Origin: Gp6-AA40 sp035496255
GTDB lineage: Bacteria > Acidobacteriota > Vicinamibacteria > Vicinamibacterales > UBA2999
Assembly (NCBI GenBank): GCA_035496255.1
Contig: DATJEU010000005.1
Span: forward strand, 1 to 18,097
Direction of reading: 5' to 3'
Length of the DNA stretch: 18,097 bases
Below, piece by piece: positions 1-8,348 of this stretch (position 1 is the first letter of the stretch; each line of letters begins with the position of its first letter). The position numbers and the translations under genes are program-made. The notes beneath the pieces were generated by a model that saw only the letters and a program-made list of their open reading frames with translations, had not been told where the DNA came from and ran no database searches.

Positions 1-60
1 GAGGTCGCCAAGTGGGAGCGCCTGTCGGCCGGCGTCAACCTGGTGCTGCAGAGGACGTAG
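1..60 (+). CDS. PadR-family transcriptional regulator, C-terminal end only (partial)
   Basis: The first 60 bases read in frame 1 as the last 19 residues of a protein and a TAG stop. They contain the pattern W-x-R-x-S-x-x-x-N-L-V-L-Q, which matches the end of the complete PadR regulator encoded at 5652-5999 (W-x-R-I-x-x-x-I-N-L-V-L-Q). The stop lies 4 bases before the start of the following ADOP permease, the normal PadR-ADOP gene order. The bulk of the gene, including its winged helix, is outside the window. By analogy with the family it should repress the downstream permease gene; that is inference. The assignment rests on the short C-terminal match plus position. Confidence 0.75.
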   Translation, partial: EVAKWERLSAGVNLVLQRT

Positions 61-64
61 AACC

Positions 65-2791
65 GTGCGCGCCTGGAACATGCTCCTCACCCGGCTGCAG
101 TCCCTGATCTTTCCCGCCCGTCGCGAAGCCGACCTCGACGACGAGGTGCACGCCCATCTCGAGCGTGAACTCGAGCGGCTGCAGGCCACCGGCCTCTCGC
201 ACGAAGAGGCACGGGTCAGGGCCGTCCGGCTCTTCGGCGGGATCGAACAGATCAAGGAGGACTGCCGCGACGCGCGCGGAACCGCCGCGGTGGATGCGCT
301 GTCACGCGACACGCGTCACGCCTTCCGGCGCCTCATGCGCGACTGGCGGTTCACGATCGCGGCGGTGCTGATCCTCGGTCTCGCCATCGGCGCCAACACG
401 GCGATCTTCAGTGTCGTCAACGCGGTGCTGTTCCGCCGGCAGCCGTTCGCCAACCCCGATCGGCTCGTCAACATCTACCGCAACGACCGCGCCGGCAACC
501 CGCTCATCGTCACGACCTACGCCGCGTACCTGGAGATGGCCGAATACACCAACGTCTTCGCAAAGACGATGGCCACGACCATTCCAAACGCCGCGCGCTA
601 TCTCCATGACGGCAGCATCCGCACTGCCGCGATCGAGTTCGCAACCGGGACATATCTCGACGTGCTGGGCCTCCAGCCGTCGCGTGGCCGCTGGTTCGAC
701 GCAACCGAGGTGCGCCGCGACACCGCTCCCGTCGCGGTCGTCGGGTATCAAACGTGGACCAGAGCGTTCCACTCCGATCCCTCCATCGTCGGTCAGATCG
801 TCAGAATTGAAGGCGTGCCGGTGACGATCGTCGGTGTCGGTCCGGCCAGCCTCCGCGGCACCATCGACGTCGGGCTCGGTACCGATTTCTGGCTGCCGAT
901 TCCGGCACTCCCTGCGATTCTCGCGAGCCCGGGCTCCCGCGACGCGTCCACGATTCGCGCACCACTGCTCGTGAAAGCGCGCCTCCGCGACGACGTGACG
1001 GTTGCGCAGGCTGGAGCCGCGATGGACGGACTCGCGCGCCGGCTCGTGACGGAGCATCCGGAAGACATCCGCACCGACGGCGAGCTCGCGATTGGCCGTG
1101 GCATCACCGTACTGGCCTCGAAGGACGTCAGAATCCATCCGCAGGCGGACGGACCCATCAGGGCGCTGGCGGCCCTGGCACTCGTCATCATCGGCCTGGT
1201 GCTTGCCATCGCCGCGACGAACCTGGCCACACTGCTCCTCGTACGTGGCGCGGCGCGCGCGAAGGAAATCTCGGTGCGGCTGGCGCTGGGGGCGGGACGG
1301 CGACAGGTCATCCGGCACCTGCTGATGGAGAGCCTGGTCCTGTCGTTGGCCGGCGGCATCGCGGGCGCAGTCCTGGCGTGGTGGGCGATGCGCGCGCTGC
1401 AACAGATCGATCTCCCCCTCACCGTGGATCTGACGCTCGACTATCGCGTGCTCGCATTTGCGATTGTCGTCTCGCTAGCCACCGGGATGTTGTTCGGGCT
1501 GGCGCCCGCCCTCAAGGCGACGAGAGTGGACATCCTCCAGACGTTACGCGACGAGGAACCGCCGCCGATCGATCACCGGCGGCTCACGCTCAAGAACGGA
1601 CTGATCGTCTTCCAGGTGGCGGTGTCGGTGCTGCTGCTTGGCGGCACGAGCGTTTTCCTGCAAATGGTGGCAGAGGCGAAGGCGCTGCACGTGGGCTTTG
1701 CCGTCAAGGGCGTGGCGATACTCGAAACCGACCTGCGCTTTTCTGGTTACCCGGACACCCGGGCACGAACGGTGCTCGACGATCTGCTGCGCCGCATGCA
1801 GGCGATCCCCGGTGTCGAATCGGCCGCGTTGCTGCGTGGCTTGCCGATGGCGGCCGACGAAGTGCCGATCGTCATCGATACCGCGCCGGGTCAGACGGGA
1901 TCTTCCGTGCCGGCTGCCATGATTGCGGCCGGTCCGGGTTTCTTCGACACACTGCGCATTCCGCTGTTGTACGGACGGGTGTTCGACGAGCGCGACCGGG
2001 CCGACACGCCTCGAGTGGCCGTGATCACCGAGCGAATGGCACGACAGTACTTCGGCGCCGTCAATGTCGTCGGCCGGCGATTCCGGCTGGCGAACGATCC
2101 CGACTCCTGGACCGAAGTGATCGGCATCGTGCGCGATACCGGGACGGGAGACCTGGCGGACGACGTCCTCGATCCGATCGCTCCCCCGTTCTACCGCTCG
2201 TACACCCAGACCGGCGTGGTGCCGGCGACGTTCATCGCGCGGACGTCAGGCGATGCACCAGCGCTGCTCGTCGCGATGGAGCGCGAACTGCGATCGGTCG
2301 ACGCGACGCTGCCAATGACGACGGCGCGAACAATGGCGCAGAGTCTGGCACTGTCGCAGGCGACTCCGAAGGCGATCGCCGCGTTTCTGAGCATCCTCGC
2401 CGGACTCGGCCTGATGCTGGCGAGCATCGGTCTGTACTCGGTCGTCGCCTTCGCCGTCGCTCTGCGGACGCGCGAGATCGGAATCCGCATCGCGCTCGGT
2501 GCCGGCAGCCGGCAGGTGGTGTGGAGCATCGCCCGAGGTGTCGCGGGGCTGATTGCGGTCGGGACGGGCATCGGTCTTGGCCTCGCCGTGGTGATGATGC
2601 TCGCGCTGCGCCTGTCGTCGGGAAACATCGGGATCGGCAATATCTCGGCGCTGGCGTATCACCCGAGGATCGATCCCTCGGCACTTCTGGCGATCGCCGC
2701 CGTGACCACGGTCGTCGGAGTGGCCGCCGCCTTCGTCCCTGGTCGCCGCGCCGCGCTGATGGATCCGCTGGTGGCGTTGCGCCACGAGTGA
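65..2791 (+). CDS. ADOP-type orphan permease (FtsX/MacB-like), copy 1
   Basis: 908 residues. The N-terminal region, about residues 10-85, is the cytoplasmic helical segment of ADOP proteins (D-L-D-D-E-V-x-x-H-L, then an R-L-F-G-G-I-E-Q-x-K motif). A membrane helix follows near 95-118 (I-G-A-N-T-A-I-F-S-V-V-N). Then come a periplasmic MacB core, an FtsX domain near 365-495 with the R-L-A-L-G-A-G-R-R motif, a second helix and core from about 510, and a C-terminal FtsX domain near 770-905 with R-E-I-G-I-R-I-A-L-G-A-G. This is the duplicated MacB architecture in one chain. No ATPase gene is adjacent, as is usual for ADOPs, so transport activity and substrate are unknown. GTG at 65 is chosen because it follows the PadR stop by 4 bases; ATG at 80 is an alternative. 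Probably translationally coupled to the PadR gene. Confidence 0.9.
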   Translation: MRAWNMLLTRLQSLIFPARREADLDDEVHAHLERELERLQATGLSHEEARVRAVRLFGGIEQIKEDCRDARGTAAVDALSRDTRHAFRRLMRDWRFTIAAVLILGLAIGANTAIFSVVNAVLFRRQPFANPDRLVNIYRNDRAGNPLIVTTYAAYLEMAEYTNVFAKTMATTIPNAARYLHDGSIRTAAIEFATGTYLDVLGLQPSRGRWFDATEVRRDTAPVAVVGYQTWTRAFHSDPSIVGQIVRIEGVPVTIVGVGPASLRGTIDVGLGTDFWLPIPALPAILASPGSRDASTIRAPLLVKARLRDDVTVAQAGAAMDGLARRLVTEHPEDIRTDGELAIGRGITVLASKDVRIHPQADGPIRALAALALVIIGLVLAIAATNLATLLLVRGAARAKEISVRLALGAGRRQVIRHLLMESLVLSLAGGIAGAVLAWWAMRALQQIDLPLTVDLTLDYRVLAFAIVVSLATGMLFGLAPALKATRVDILQTLRDEEPPPIDHRRLTLKNGLIVFQVAVSVLLLGGTSVFLQMVAEAKALHVGFAVKGVAILETDLRFSGYPDTRARTVLDDLLRRMQAIPGVESAALLRGLPMAADEVPIVIDTAPGQTGSSVPAAMIAAGPGFFDTLRIPLLYGRVFDERDRADTPRVAVITERMARQYFGAVNVVGRRFRLANDPDSWTEVIGIVRDTGTGDLADDVLDPIAPPFYRSYTQTGVVPATFIARTSGDAPALLVAMERELRSVDATLPMTTARTMAQSLALSQATPKAIAAFLSILAGLGLMLASIGLYSVVAFAVALRTREIGIRIALGAGSRQVVWSIARGVAGLIAVGTGIGLGLAVVMMLALRLSSGNIGIGNISALAYHPRIDPSALLAIAAVTTVVGVAAAFVPGRRAALMDPLVALRHE

Positions 2792-2890
2792 TCGATCCGA
2801 ATGGTCCGCTGCTGGTCACTGGCGCTGCAGGAGCAGCCTGACCTCGAGCTCCAGTCGGCCAAGAGCAGGAGGGAGGTTGCCGCGTCGACA

Positions 2891-2913
2891 GTCGGGAACG
2901 GCCGATGCCCGAC
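2891..2913. terminator. candidate bidirectional terminator hairpin between convergent permease genes
   Basis: The 173-base gap between the two convergent permease genes holds an inverted repeat: GTCGGG at 2891-2896 and CCCGAC at 2908-2913, with an 11-nt loop. It is followed on + by GGAGTTT, only a short T run. A second weak repeat (GCGAA 2928-2932, TTCGC 2939-2943) lies just after. Position suggests termination; the weak T tract keeps confidence low. No gene is seen in the gap. Confidence 0.35.
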
Positions 2914-2964
2914 GGAGTTTCGACTTCGCGAATCGTCTTTCGCACTCGCTGAGAGCCGGACGCT

Positions 2965-5652
2965 TCACTCGCGCAGCACTGTGACTGGATCGATCGACGT
3001 GGCGCGCCGCGCCGAGACGTAGCTGGCGAGCGCGGCGGATGCGCCCATCCCCAGCGCGACTGCCGCGTGCGTCAGAGGATCGAGCGGCGTCACGCCAAAG
3101 AGCTGCGATGTCATCAGCCTTGTCAGTGTCACGGCTGCCATGAGTCCGAGCACGACGCCGGCCACGACGAGCGTGAGCGCGTGCCGTACAAACATTCGGC
3201 GGACGTCCCGGACCCCTGCGCCGAGCGCCAGGCGCACGCCAATCTCCCGCTGCCGCTGCGACACTGCGTAGCTGACGACGCCGTAGATGCCGATCAGACC
3301 GAGACACAGAGCGAGAGCGCCGGTGACGAGAAGGAGCAGCAGCGTCATCGACGTGCGCGCCATCGAGTGCCTGTACAGATCGCCCAGTGTCTGCACGCGC
3401 GCAAGCGATACGTTCGGCTCCACCGACCAGACCGCTTCCCGCACCTGCCGCATGAATTCCCCATCGCCAACCCGCGGGCTGCGCACCACGTAGGTGGCGT
3501 TGGCCAGACCGAGTGCCGCCACCGCGGTGACGTCCGTCACCGGGTGGTGCACCCCGTCATGGTGGACATCCTTGATCACGCCCACGATCTCGAGACCAGG
3601 ATCACCGCCCGGACTGACGCGATGGCCGAGCGCAGCGGCCGCCGAGCCCCACTCGTGGCGCGCCACCGATTCCGAAACGAGCATGACGGGACGCCGCTGG
3701 TGCACGTCGTTCCAGTCGAGCGCGCGTCCGGCGACGATCGGCGTCCCCATTGCTTCGAAGAATCCCGGCGAGATGCGCTGCTGTTCCCAGACTCGGACGG
3801 TACCGTCGGGTGGTTGACGGCCGTCGAAATATGGGACGAGGGTGAATTGGCGGCCGTCGCCGTCGAGAGGCAAGGGGTCGTTGCCAGAGGCAAAGCCGGC
3901 TGTCTGCACGCCAGGAATGGCGGCCAGCCGGTCGCGGATGGCGTGATGCACCTGCACAATGCGGTCGCGCGCCGCGTCGAGCGCGGCCCCGGTCTTCCGG
4001 CTGCCATCGTCGGGCAGCGTCAATTGGAACGTCAGGACCGTGTCCGGCTCGGTAAACCCGGGATCGACGTGGCGCATCTGATAGAACGTCCGTACCATCA
4101 ATCCCGATCCGATGAGCAGCACGAGCGCGATCGCCACCTGGCCGACGACGAGCACGTGACGCGCGCGGTTGGCTTCGCGAGTACCGATCGCGGAGTATCC
4201 CGTGCCGTGCATAGCCGCGGCGAGCCTGAGCCGCGGCAGCGCCAGTTGGATCACCGGCGCGAACGAAAACATCACGGTGCCGAGCAGGGCGCACGCGACG
4301 GCGGCGAGCAGCACTCGCAAATCGATGCGAATCGCCATCACCCCCGGCAGATCGTTCTGGCCGAGCGACACGATTAGCGGCAGGCACAGGTACGCCACGA
4401 CGACGCCGAGGAGACCGCCGGCGGCGCCGATCAGCGCACTCTCCGTGAACACGACACGCGCGATCGCTCCCCAGCCGGCGCCGAGCGCGGCCCTCAGCAC
4501 GAGCTCGGGTTGACGGCTGTGGGCCCGCACCATCACCAGGTTCGCGACGTTCGCGCACGCGATCAGCATCAGCAGCGCGATGGTGCCAAGCAGCAGCCAG
4601 AGCGTGCTGCCCAGGTCGCCGATCACCGAGGTCCGCAGCCATTGCAATTTCGGACGGAACTGCGCGCGCTCGGCGGTCTGCCGGCCGCCGCCGAACTCCT
4701 GGCTGATCAGCGGCACGATGCGCGTGACGTCGGCGTCGGCCTGCGCCAGCGTGACGCCGGGCTTCAGCCTCGCGATCCCGCGCCCGTCACCGGAGGGGAA
4801 GCGGGCGCCGGCACGTGTCGGCTGCAGCGGATAGTAGATGTCCGCCGCGTAGTCGAAGAACCGGAACGCCTGCGGCAGTACGCCGATGATCCGCCGCGGC
4901 ATGCCGTCGACGACGAGCGTGCGGCCGATCGGGCCCGCGGCGCCGAAGCGCCGCTGCGCGTAGGCGTGGGAAATCATCGCCGTCGGAGCGGCACCGGGCA
5001 CATCGTCGCCGACATTGAATGTCCGGCCGAGACTCGGGTTCCCACCGAGCATCGGCAGCACTTCGTGCGTGACTGCCAGGCTCGGAACCGACTCCGGTTC
5101 ACCCTGTCCCGTGACGGTGACTGGCGACGCGTCCCAGTCCCAGAGGCCGACCGCGTCGAACACGTGCCCGTAGTCTCGATACCCGAAGTAAACGGCTGGT
5201 GATCCCTTCAGCGTGCTGACGCCGATCCCGGGCGCTTCGTGCACGAGCTCAACCAGGCGGTCCTGGTCCGGGTACGGCAACGGGCGAAGCAGGACACCGT
5301 TCACGACGCTGAACATTGCCGTCGTCGCACCGATACCGAGCGCGAGCGTGCCGACGGCGACCGTGGTGAATCCCGGCGCACGCAGCAAGGCCCGGCGGCT
5401 GAAACGGAAGTCGCGAACCAGGTGCTCGAGCGAGAGAGACCGGAACTGATCCCGGGTGGCGTCCTTCGTCTGCTCGACGCCTCCGAATCGCACGAGCGCC
5501 TGCCGTCGGGCGTCCCCGGGGCTCATGCCGGCGGCGACGTTCTTTGCGGTCTGCTGATCGACGTGGAAACGGATCTCCTCGTCCAGCCCCACGTCGAGCG
5601 TGTCTCGTTGCCACAAGGAGCGGAGCCACTGCCAGAGGGCCCGGATACTCAT
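2965..5652 (-). CDS. ADOP-type orphan permease (FtsX/MacB-like), copy 2
   Basis: 895 residues from ATG at 5652. The open frame extends upstream to 5880, but that part overlaps the PadR gene in another frame and has no family resemblance. The ATG overlaps the PadR stop by one base (TGATG), typical of coupled translation. The cytoplasmic N-terminus has L-D-E-E-I-R-F-H-V and V-R-F-G-G-V-E-Q-T-K. TM1 is near 95-118 (G-I-G-A-T-T-A-M-F-S-V-V-N). A first FtsX domain starts near 345 (L-L-M-L-I-A-C-A-N-V-A-N-L), a second MacB core follows from about 490, and the last FtsX domain starts near 765 (R-E-I-G-V-R-L-A-L-G-A-G). Same duplicated layout as copy 1 but clearly divergent, so not a recent duplicate. 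No partner ATPase is present; substrate unknown. Transcribed with its PadR regulator. Confidence 0.92.
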   Translation of the reverse strand: MSIRALWQWLRSLWQRDTLDVGLDEEIRFHVDQQTAKNVAAGMSPGDARRQALVRFGGVEQTKDATRDQFRSLSLEHLVRDFRFSRRALLRAPGFTTVAVGTLALGIGATTAMFSVVNGVLLRPLPYPDQDRLVELVHEAPGIGVSTLKGSPAVYFGYRDYGHVFDAVGLWDWDASPVTVTGQGEPESVPSLAVTHEVLPMLGGNPSLGRTFNVGDDVPGAAPTAMISHAYAQRRFGAAGPIGRTLVVDGMPRRIIGVLPQAFRFFDYAADIYYPLQPTRAGARFPSGDGRGIARLKPGVTLAQADADVTRIVPLISQEFGGGRQTAERAQFRPKLQWLRTSVIGDLGSTLWLLLGTIALLMLIACANVANLVMVRAHSRQPELVLRAALGAGWGAIARVVFTESALIGAAGGLLGVVVAYLCLPLIVSLGQNDLPGVMAIRIDLRVLLAAVACALLGTVMFSFAPVIQLALPRLRLAAAMHGTGYSAIGTREANRARHVLVVGQVAIALVLLIGSGLMVRTFYQMRHVDPGFTEPDTVLTFQLTLPDDGSRKTGAALDAARDRIVQVHHAIRDRLAAIPGVQTAGFASGNDPLPLDGDGRQFTLVPYFDGRQPPDGTVRVWEQQRISPGFFEAMGTPIVAGRALDWNDVHQRRPVMLVSESVARHEWGSAAAALGHRVSPGGDPGLEIVGVIKDVHHDGVHHPVTDVTAVAALGLANATYVVRSPRVGDGEFMRQVREAVWSVEPNVSLARVQTLGDLYRHSMARTSMTLLLLLVTGALALCLGLIGIYGVVSYAVSQRQREIGVRLALGAGVRDVRRMFVRHALTLVVAGVVLGLMAAVTLTRLMTSQLFGVTPLDPLTHAAVALGMGASAALASYVSARRATSIDPVTVLRE

Positions 5653-5999
5653 CACGCGCCTCCCGCCTGGAGCACGAGGTTGATGGCGCGCGAGATGCGC
5701 TGCCATTGCGCGAGCGCTTCGGTCAACTGGCGCCGGCCCCGGGCGGTGAGCGAGTAGTAGCGGGCGCGACGGTTGTTTTCCGTGGTGCGCCACTCCGACT
5801 TGATCAGCTCCTGCCGCTCCAGGCGATACAGGGCTGGGTACAGCGTGCCCTGCCCCAGTTGCAGGATGCTCTCGGACCACTGCTCGATCCGTTCGGTAAT
5901 GCCCCAGCCGTGCATCGGCTCACGCTGCAGGGCCCGCAGGACGAGCATGTCGAGGGTTCCCTGGAGGACGGCTTCCTTTTCGCGACTCTGAACGCTCAC
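5652..5999 (-). CDS. PadR-family transcriptional repressor
   Basis: 115 residues from GTG at 5999, the usual size for PadR regulators linked to ADOP genes. The frame is open up to 6113, but the added residues do not look like PadR, and an SD-like AAGGGAG lies at 6015-6009, 9 nt before the GTG. Family motifs are clear: L-Q-G-T-L-D-M-L at the start, H-G-W-G-I in the second helix, G-T-L-Y-P-A-L-Y-R-L-E in the recognition helix region, and R-R-x-R-Y-Y-S-L-T-x-x-G in the wing. The C-terminal helix is the short PadR subfamily 1 dimerisation tail. It probably controls its own transcript together with the overlapping permease gene downstream; an inverted repeat over its promoter is the likely operator. 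Confidence 0.93.
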   Translation of the reverse strand: MSVQSREKEAVLQGTLDMLVLRALQREPMHGWGITERIEQWSESILQLGQGTLYPALYRLERQELIKSEWRTTENNRRARYYSLTARGRRQLTEALAQWQRISRAINLVLQAGGA

Positions 6000-6022
6000 A
6001 CCCGTGCGCTCCCTTCGAACGA

Positions 6023-6050
6023 CGAAAGGAGTCTGCCAGCGTTCCTTTCG
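6023..6050. promoter_or_regulatory. inverted repeat, probable PadR operator
   Basis: CGAAAGGA at 6023-6030 and TCCTTTCG at 6043-6050 form a perfect 8-bp inverted repeat with a 12-nt spacer. On the - strand it sits between and over the predicted -35 and -10 elements of the padR gene, where a dimeric repressor would block RNA polymerase. PadR proteins commonly bind such dyads at their own promoters. The repeat is seen directly; the binding protein is inferred. Confidence 0.6.
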
Positions 6051-6058
6051 AGTGTCAA
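6030..6058 (-). promoter_or_regulatory. predicted promoter of the padR-permease operon
   Basis: On the - strand a perfect -35 TTGACA (6058-6053) is followed after 17 nt by CAGACT (6035-6030), a poor -10 with three matches to consensus. It lies about 30 bases before the GTG of the padR gene. The exact -35 and its spacing give moderate support; the -10 assignment is uncertain. Confidence 0.45.
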
Positions 6059-6066
6059 GGGGAGAC

Positions 6067-6095
6067 GAGACGACGCGCAGCGCGCCTGCTAAAGT
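6067..6095 (+). promoter_or_regulatory. predicted promoter of the ATP-grasp/SDR genes
   Basis: On the + strand an extended -10 TGC-TAAAGT (hexamer 6090-6095) lies 7 nt before the proposed TTG start at 6103. A weak -35 GAGACG (6067-6072) is 17 nt upstream. Transcription would begin at or next to the start codon, giving a leaderless message, which fits the absence of a Shine-Dalgarno sequence. Confidence 0.35.
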
Positions 6096-6102
6096 AAGTG
6101 GC

Positions 6103-7170
6103 TTGGCCCGCATTTACATCGGGGGAGCCGGCGGCGCGCCCTCGAACAACGTCATTCGCTCGCTGCGCGAATCGGCGCGCCGGCATCATCTCATCGGGGC
6201 GTCGTCGGTCCCGTCGGACCTGATGCTCGCCGACGTCGACGAAAAGTACGTGGTGCCGGACGCGACCGCGGCCGACTACAGGCAGTCCATCCTCGAACTG
6301 CTCGCGCGCACGCGCCCGGATTTCATGCACGTGCAGCACGACTACGAAGTGCGTGTCGTCTCCAGCATGCGACGGGAGATCGAGGCGCTCGGCGTCCGAT
6401 TGTTCCTGCCGGCGCCGGAGACCGTGGAAAACTGCGTGGACAAGGGCAAGTCGTACGCGATCTGGTCGCGCGCGGGCCTGCGGGTGCCGCGCACGATCCT
6501 GCTGAACACGCCGTCAGACCTCGAGGCCGCGTTCGACTCCCTCGGTGACACGATCTGGATCCGCGCGACGCTCGGAGGGGGAGGTCGCGGCGCCCTGCCG
6601 GTTGCGAGCTTCGATTTCGCCCGAGCGTGGATCGATCAGCACCACGGATGGGGGGAGTTCACCGCCGCCGAACTGCTCACCAGTCGGAGCGTCACCTGGC
6701 AGTCCATCTGGTACGAGGGCGAACTGGTCGTGGCGCAAGCCAGGCTTCGGCACAAGTGGAACTACGGCAATCGCACGCTTTCCGGCGTGACGGGTATCAC
6801 GGGGGTCGCGGAAACGTGCTCGGACGAAGACGTGACCCGGGTTGCGCTCGACGCCATCGACGCCGTCGATTCGCGGCCTCACGGAATCTTCTGCGTCGAC
6901 ATGACCTACGACAACAGCGGCGTGCCCAATCCGACGGAGATCAACATCGGCCGATTCTTCACCACTTGCTATTTCTTCACCAGGGCTGGCGTCAACTTCC
7001 CTGAAATCTACTGTGACCTCGCGCTCGAAGGGCGCTTCCCGGCGCTCGATCGGAAGATCAATCCGCTGCCCGACGGGCTGGTGTGGATTCGCGGCATCGA
7101 CTCCGCGCCCGTTCTCACCACGAGTGAGGAGTTGGCGAAGCTGGCGGCCAGCCGACCGAAAGGTGACTAG
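6103..7170 (+). CDS. ATP-grasp fold ligase, substrate unknown
   Basis: About 355 residues from TTG at 6103. The frame runs open back to 6004, but that stretch overlaps the divergent padR promoter and is not protein-like; GTG at 6052 is an alternative start. The N-terminal domain starts with A-R-I-Y-I-G-G-A-G-G, resembling the preATP-grasp domain. The ATP-grasp part shows a lysine-containing segment C-V-D-K-G-K-S-Y near 111-118, the glycine-rich loop L-G-G-G-G-R-G at 157-163, a metal-site aspartate in F-C-V-D-M-T near 266 and the P-T-E-I-N-I-G-R-F signature near 278-285. Such enzymes join a carboxylate to an amine or similar nucleophile through an acyl phosphate, as in carbamoyl-phosphate-synthase-like proteins found in sugar and polysaccharide clusters. 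The epimerase-like gene 37 bases downstream suggests a shared sugar or glycan pathway. Fold is confident, substrate is not. Confidence 0.82.
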   Translation: MARIYIGGAGGAPSNNVIRSLRESARRHHLIGASSVPSDLMLADVDEKYVVPDATAADYRQSILELLARTRPDFMHVQHDYEVRVVSSMRREIEALGVRLFLPAPETVENCVDKGKSYAIWSRAGLRVPRTILLNTPSDLEAAFDSLGDTIWIRATLGGGGRGALPVASFDFARAWIDQHHGWGEFTAAELLTSRSVTWQSIWYEGELVVAQARLRHKWNYGNRTLSGVTGITGVAETCSDEDVTRVALDAIDAVDSRPHGIFCVDMTYDNSGVPNPTEINIGRFFTTCYFFTRAGVNFPEIYCDLALEGRFPALDRKINPLPDGLVWIRGIDSAPVLTTSEELAKLAASRPKGD

Positions 7171-7207
7171 AACGGAGCGGCCGGTCGTGACGTCGGAAGA
7201 ATCGACC

Positions 7208-8125
7208 ATGACCGTCCTGGTCACCGGCGCGCGCGGATTCATCGGCGCCGCCCTCGTTCGCAGGTTGGCCACTCTGCCCGGCACGCAGGTGGTGGCTCTC
7301 GCACGATCCCGGCCGGACGACCCGGTCGATTCAAAGATTCACTGGGTTGAAAGCAACCTCGAGGACCTGGAGCCCTCGCGTTGGCGCGCTGCCGGCTGGC
7401 CGACGTTCGACGCCGTGATTCATCTGGCGGCCTTCACGCCGAAGAGCGCCGCCATGCGCGATCACGCTCCAGAAATCATCGCTGCCAACGTCATCGGGCT
7501 GCAGGCCCTGCTCACCAGTCTCCCGAATCCGCCCGGCAGATTCATCTTCTGCAGCACACTCGACGTCTACGCACGCTCAGCGTTCGACCACGTGGTGGAC
7601 GAGCGCAGCCCGGTGGGTCCGGCCGGCTTGTACGGGTTGTCCAAGTTGCTCGGTGAGGGCCTGGTCGAGGCGTACGCGCGGTCGACACGCACGGAGTGCC
7701 TGATCCTCCGCCTGGGTCATGTTTATGGACCCGGTGAAGAGCGTTACGCGAAGCTCGTTCCCGAAACCATACGCCGGGTACTGGCGAACCAACCTCCGCG
7801 GATCGCCGGCGAGGGCAGCGAGGCGCGCGACCTCCTGTACGTCGATGACGCCGTCGAAGCACTCGTTCGAGCGTGCACGCGCGAGTTGAACGGCACGCGC
7901 ATCATCAATATCGCCCGGGGCGCGTCGCATTCGATTCTCGAGATTGTCAACACGATCGCCGCGGCAGCGGGGTTTCGTGGCATCCCGGAACGAGTGCCAC
8001 GACCGGGGGATACGTACTCCACGCTGTTCGACACGTCCGTGATGAACCGCGTACTCGGCGACTGGCGGTTCGTCCCGTTGACCGAGGGCCTCGAGCGGCA
8101 GATCGCGCACTGCAGACACGTATAG
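7208..8125 (+). CDS. NAD-dependent epimerase/dehydratase (extended SDR), sugar-nucleotide type
   Basis: 305 residues from ATG at 7208, which has GGAAGA 7 nt upstream and puts the Rossmann motif at the expected place. GTG at 7187 is a possible alternative. The N-terminus has T-G-A-R-G-F-I-G at residues 6-13, the NAD(P)-binding glycine motif. H-L-A-A at 72-75 is the usual strand-4 motif. The catalytic set is S/T at 116-117 in C-S-T-L-D-V-Y and Y142-x-x-x-K146 in L-Y-G-L-S-K. The following R-L-G-H-V-Y-G-P-G and R-D-L-L-Y-V-D-D-A-V motifs are typical of nucleotide-sugar epimerases and dehydratases. It lies 37 bases after the ATP-grasp gene and is probably co-transcribed. The exact reaction (4-epimerase, 4,6-dehydratase or reductase) cannot be assigned. 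Confidence 0.88.
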   Translation: MTVLVTGARGFIGAALVRRLATLPGTQVVALARSRPDDPVDSKIHWVESNLEDLEPSRWRAAGWPTFDAVIHLAAFTPKSAAMRDHAPEIIAANVIGLQALLTSLPNPPGRFIFCSTLDVYARSAFDHVVDERSPVGPAGLYGLSKLLGEGLVEAYARSTRTECLILRLGHVYGPGEERYAKLVPETIRRVLANQPPRIAGEGSEARDLLYVDDAVEALVRACTRELNGTRIINIARGASHSILEIVNTIAAAAGFRGIPERVPRPGDTYSTLFDTSVMNRVLGDWRFVPLTEGLERQIAHCRHV

Positions 8126-8319
8126 GGCATAGGCGGTCGCCACGCGGCCCTCCGCCGTCGCTTGCCGTCCGGGTCGAACAACGAGCCGGCAGCGGCAGCC
8201 ATGCGCCTGGCGCCGACCTATGGAGTGCGCCGTTCCGATCACGGAATCGGGAGGCGCCGGGCGCGTGGCTGGCGCTGTCGGCGCTCTGAACGTGTGCCGG
8301 ATTGTATGGCGCGGCTGGC

Positions 8320-8348
8320 GGTCATGCGCCGATCCTGGCGCGATGACC
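8320..8348. promoter_or_regulatory. imperfect dyad/hairpin overlapping the sulfotransferase promoter
   Basis: GGTCATGCGCC (8320-8330) and GGCGCGATGACC (8337-8348) pair over 11 bp with one bulged G and a 6-nt loop. The right arm contains the predicted -35 of the sulfotransferase gene (ATGACC 8343-8348), so it could be an operator. It could also act as a terminator for the SDR gene, which ends 194 bases upstream, but no T run follows. The rest of the 256-base gap 8126-8381 shows nothing else supportable. Confidence 0.45.

Noticed and set aside
1378..2841. 487-residue + strand frame
   Set aside because: Overlaps the copy 1 permease in another frame and has low-complexity Arg/Gly/Ala content.
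3067..4377. 436-residue + strand frame
   Set aside because: Antisense to the copy 2 permease; its composition is dominated by Arg, His and Asp typical of shadow frames, with no motif.
5653..5880. N-terminal extension of the copy 2 permease frame up to 5880
   Set aside because: It overlaps the PadR gene in another frame, has no family similarity, and the ATG at 5652 forms a TGATG junction with the PadR stop.
6004..6102. Upstream extension of the ATP-grasp frame to ATG 6004
   Set aside because: It would cover the padR promoter and the inverted repeat, and its arginine/threonine-rich residues do not resemble the family N-terminus.
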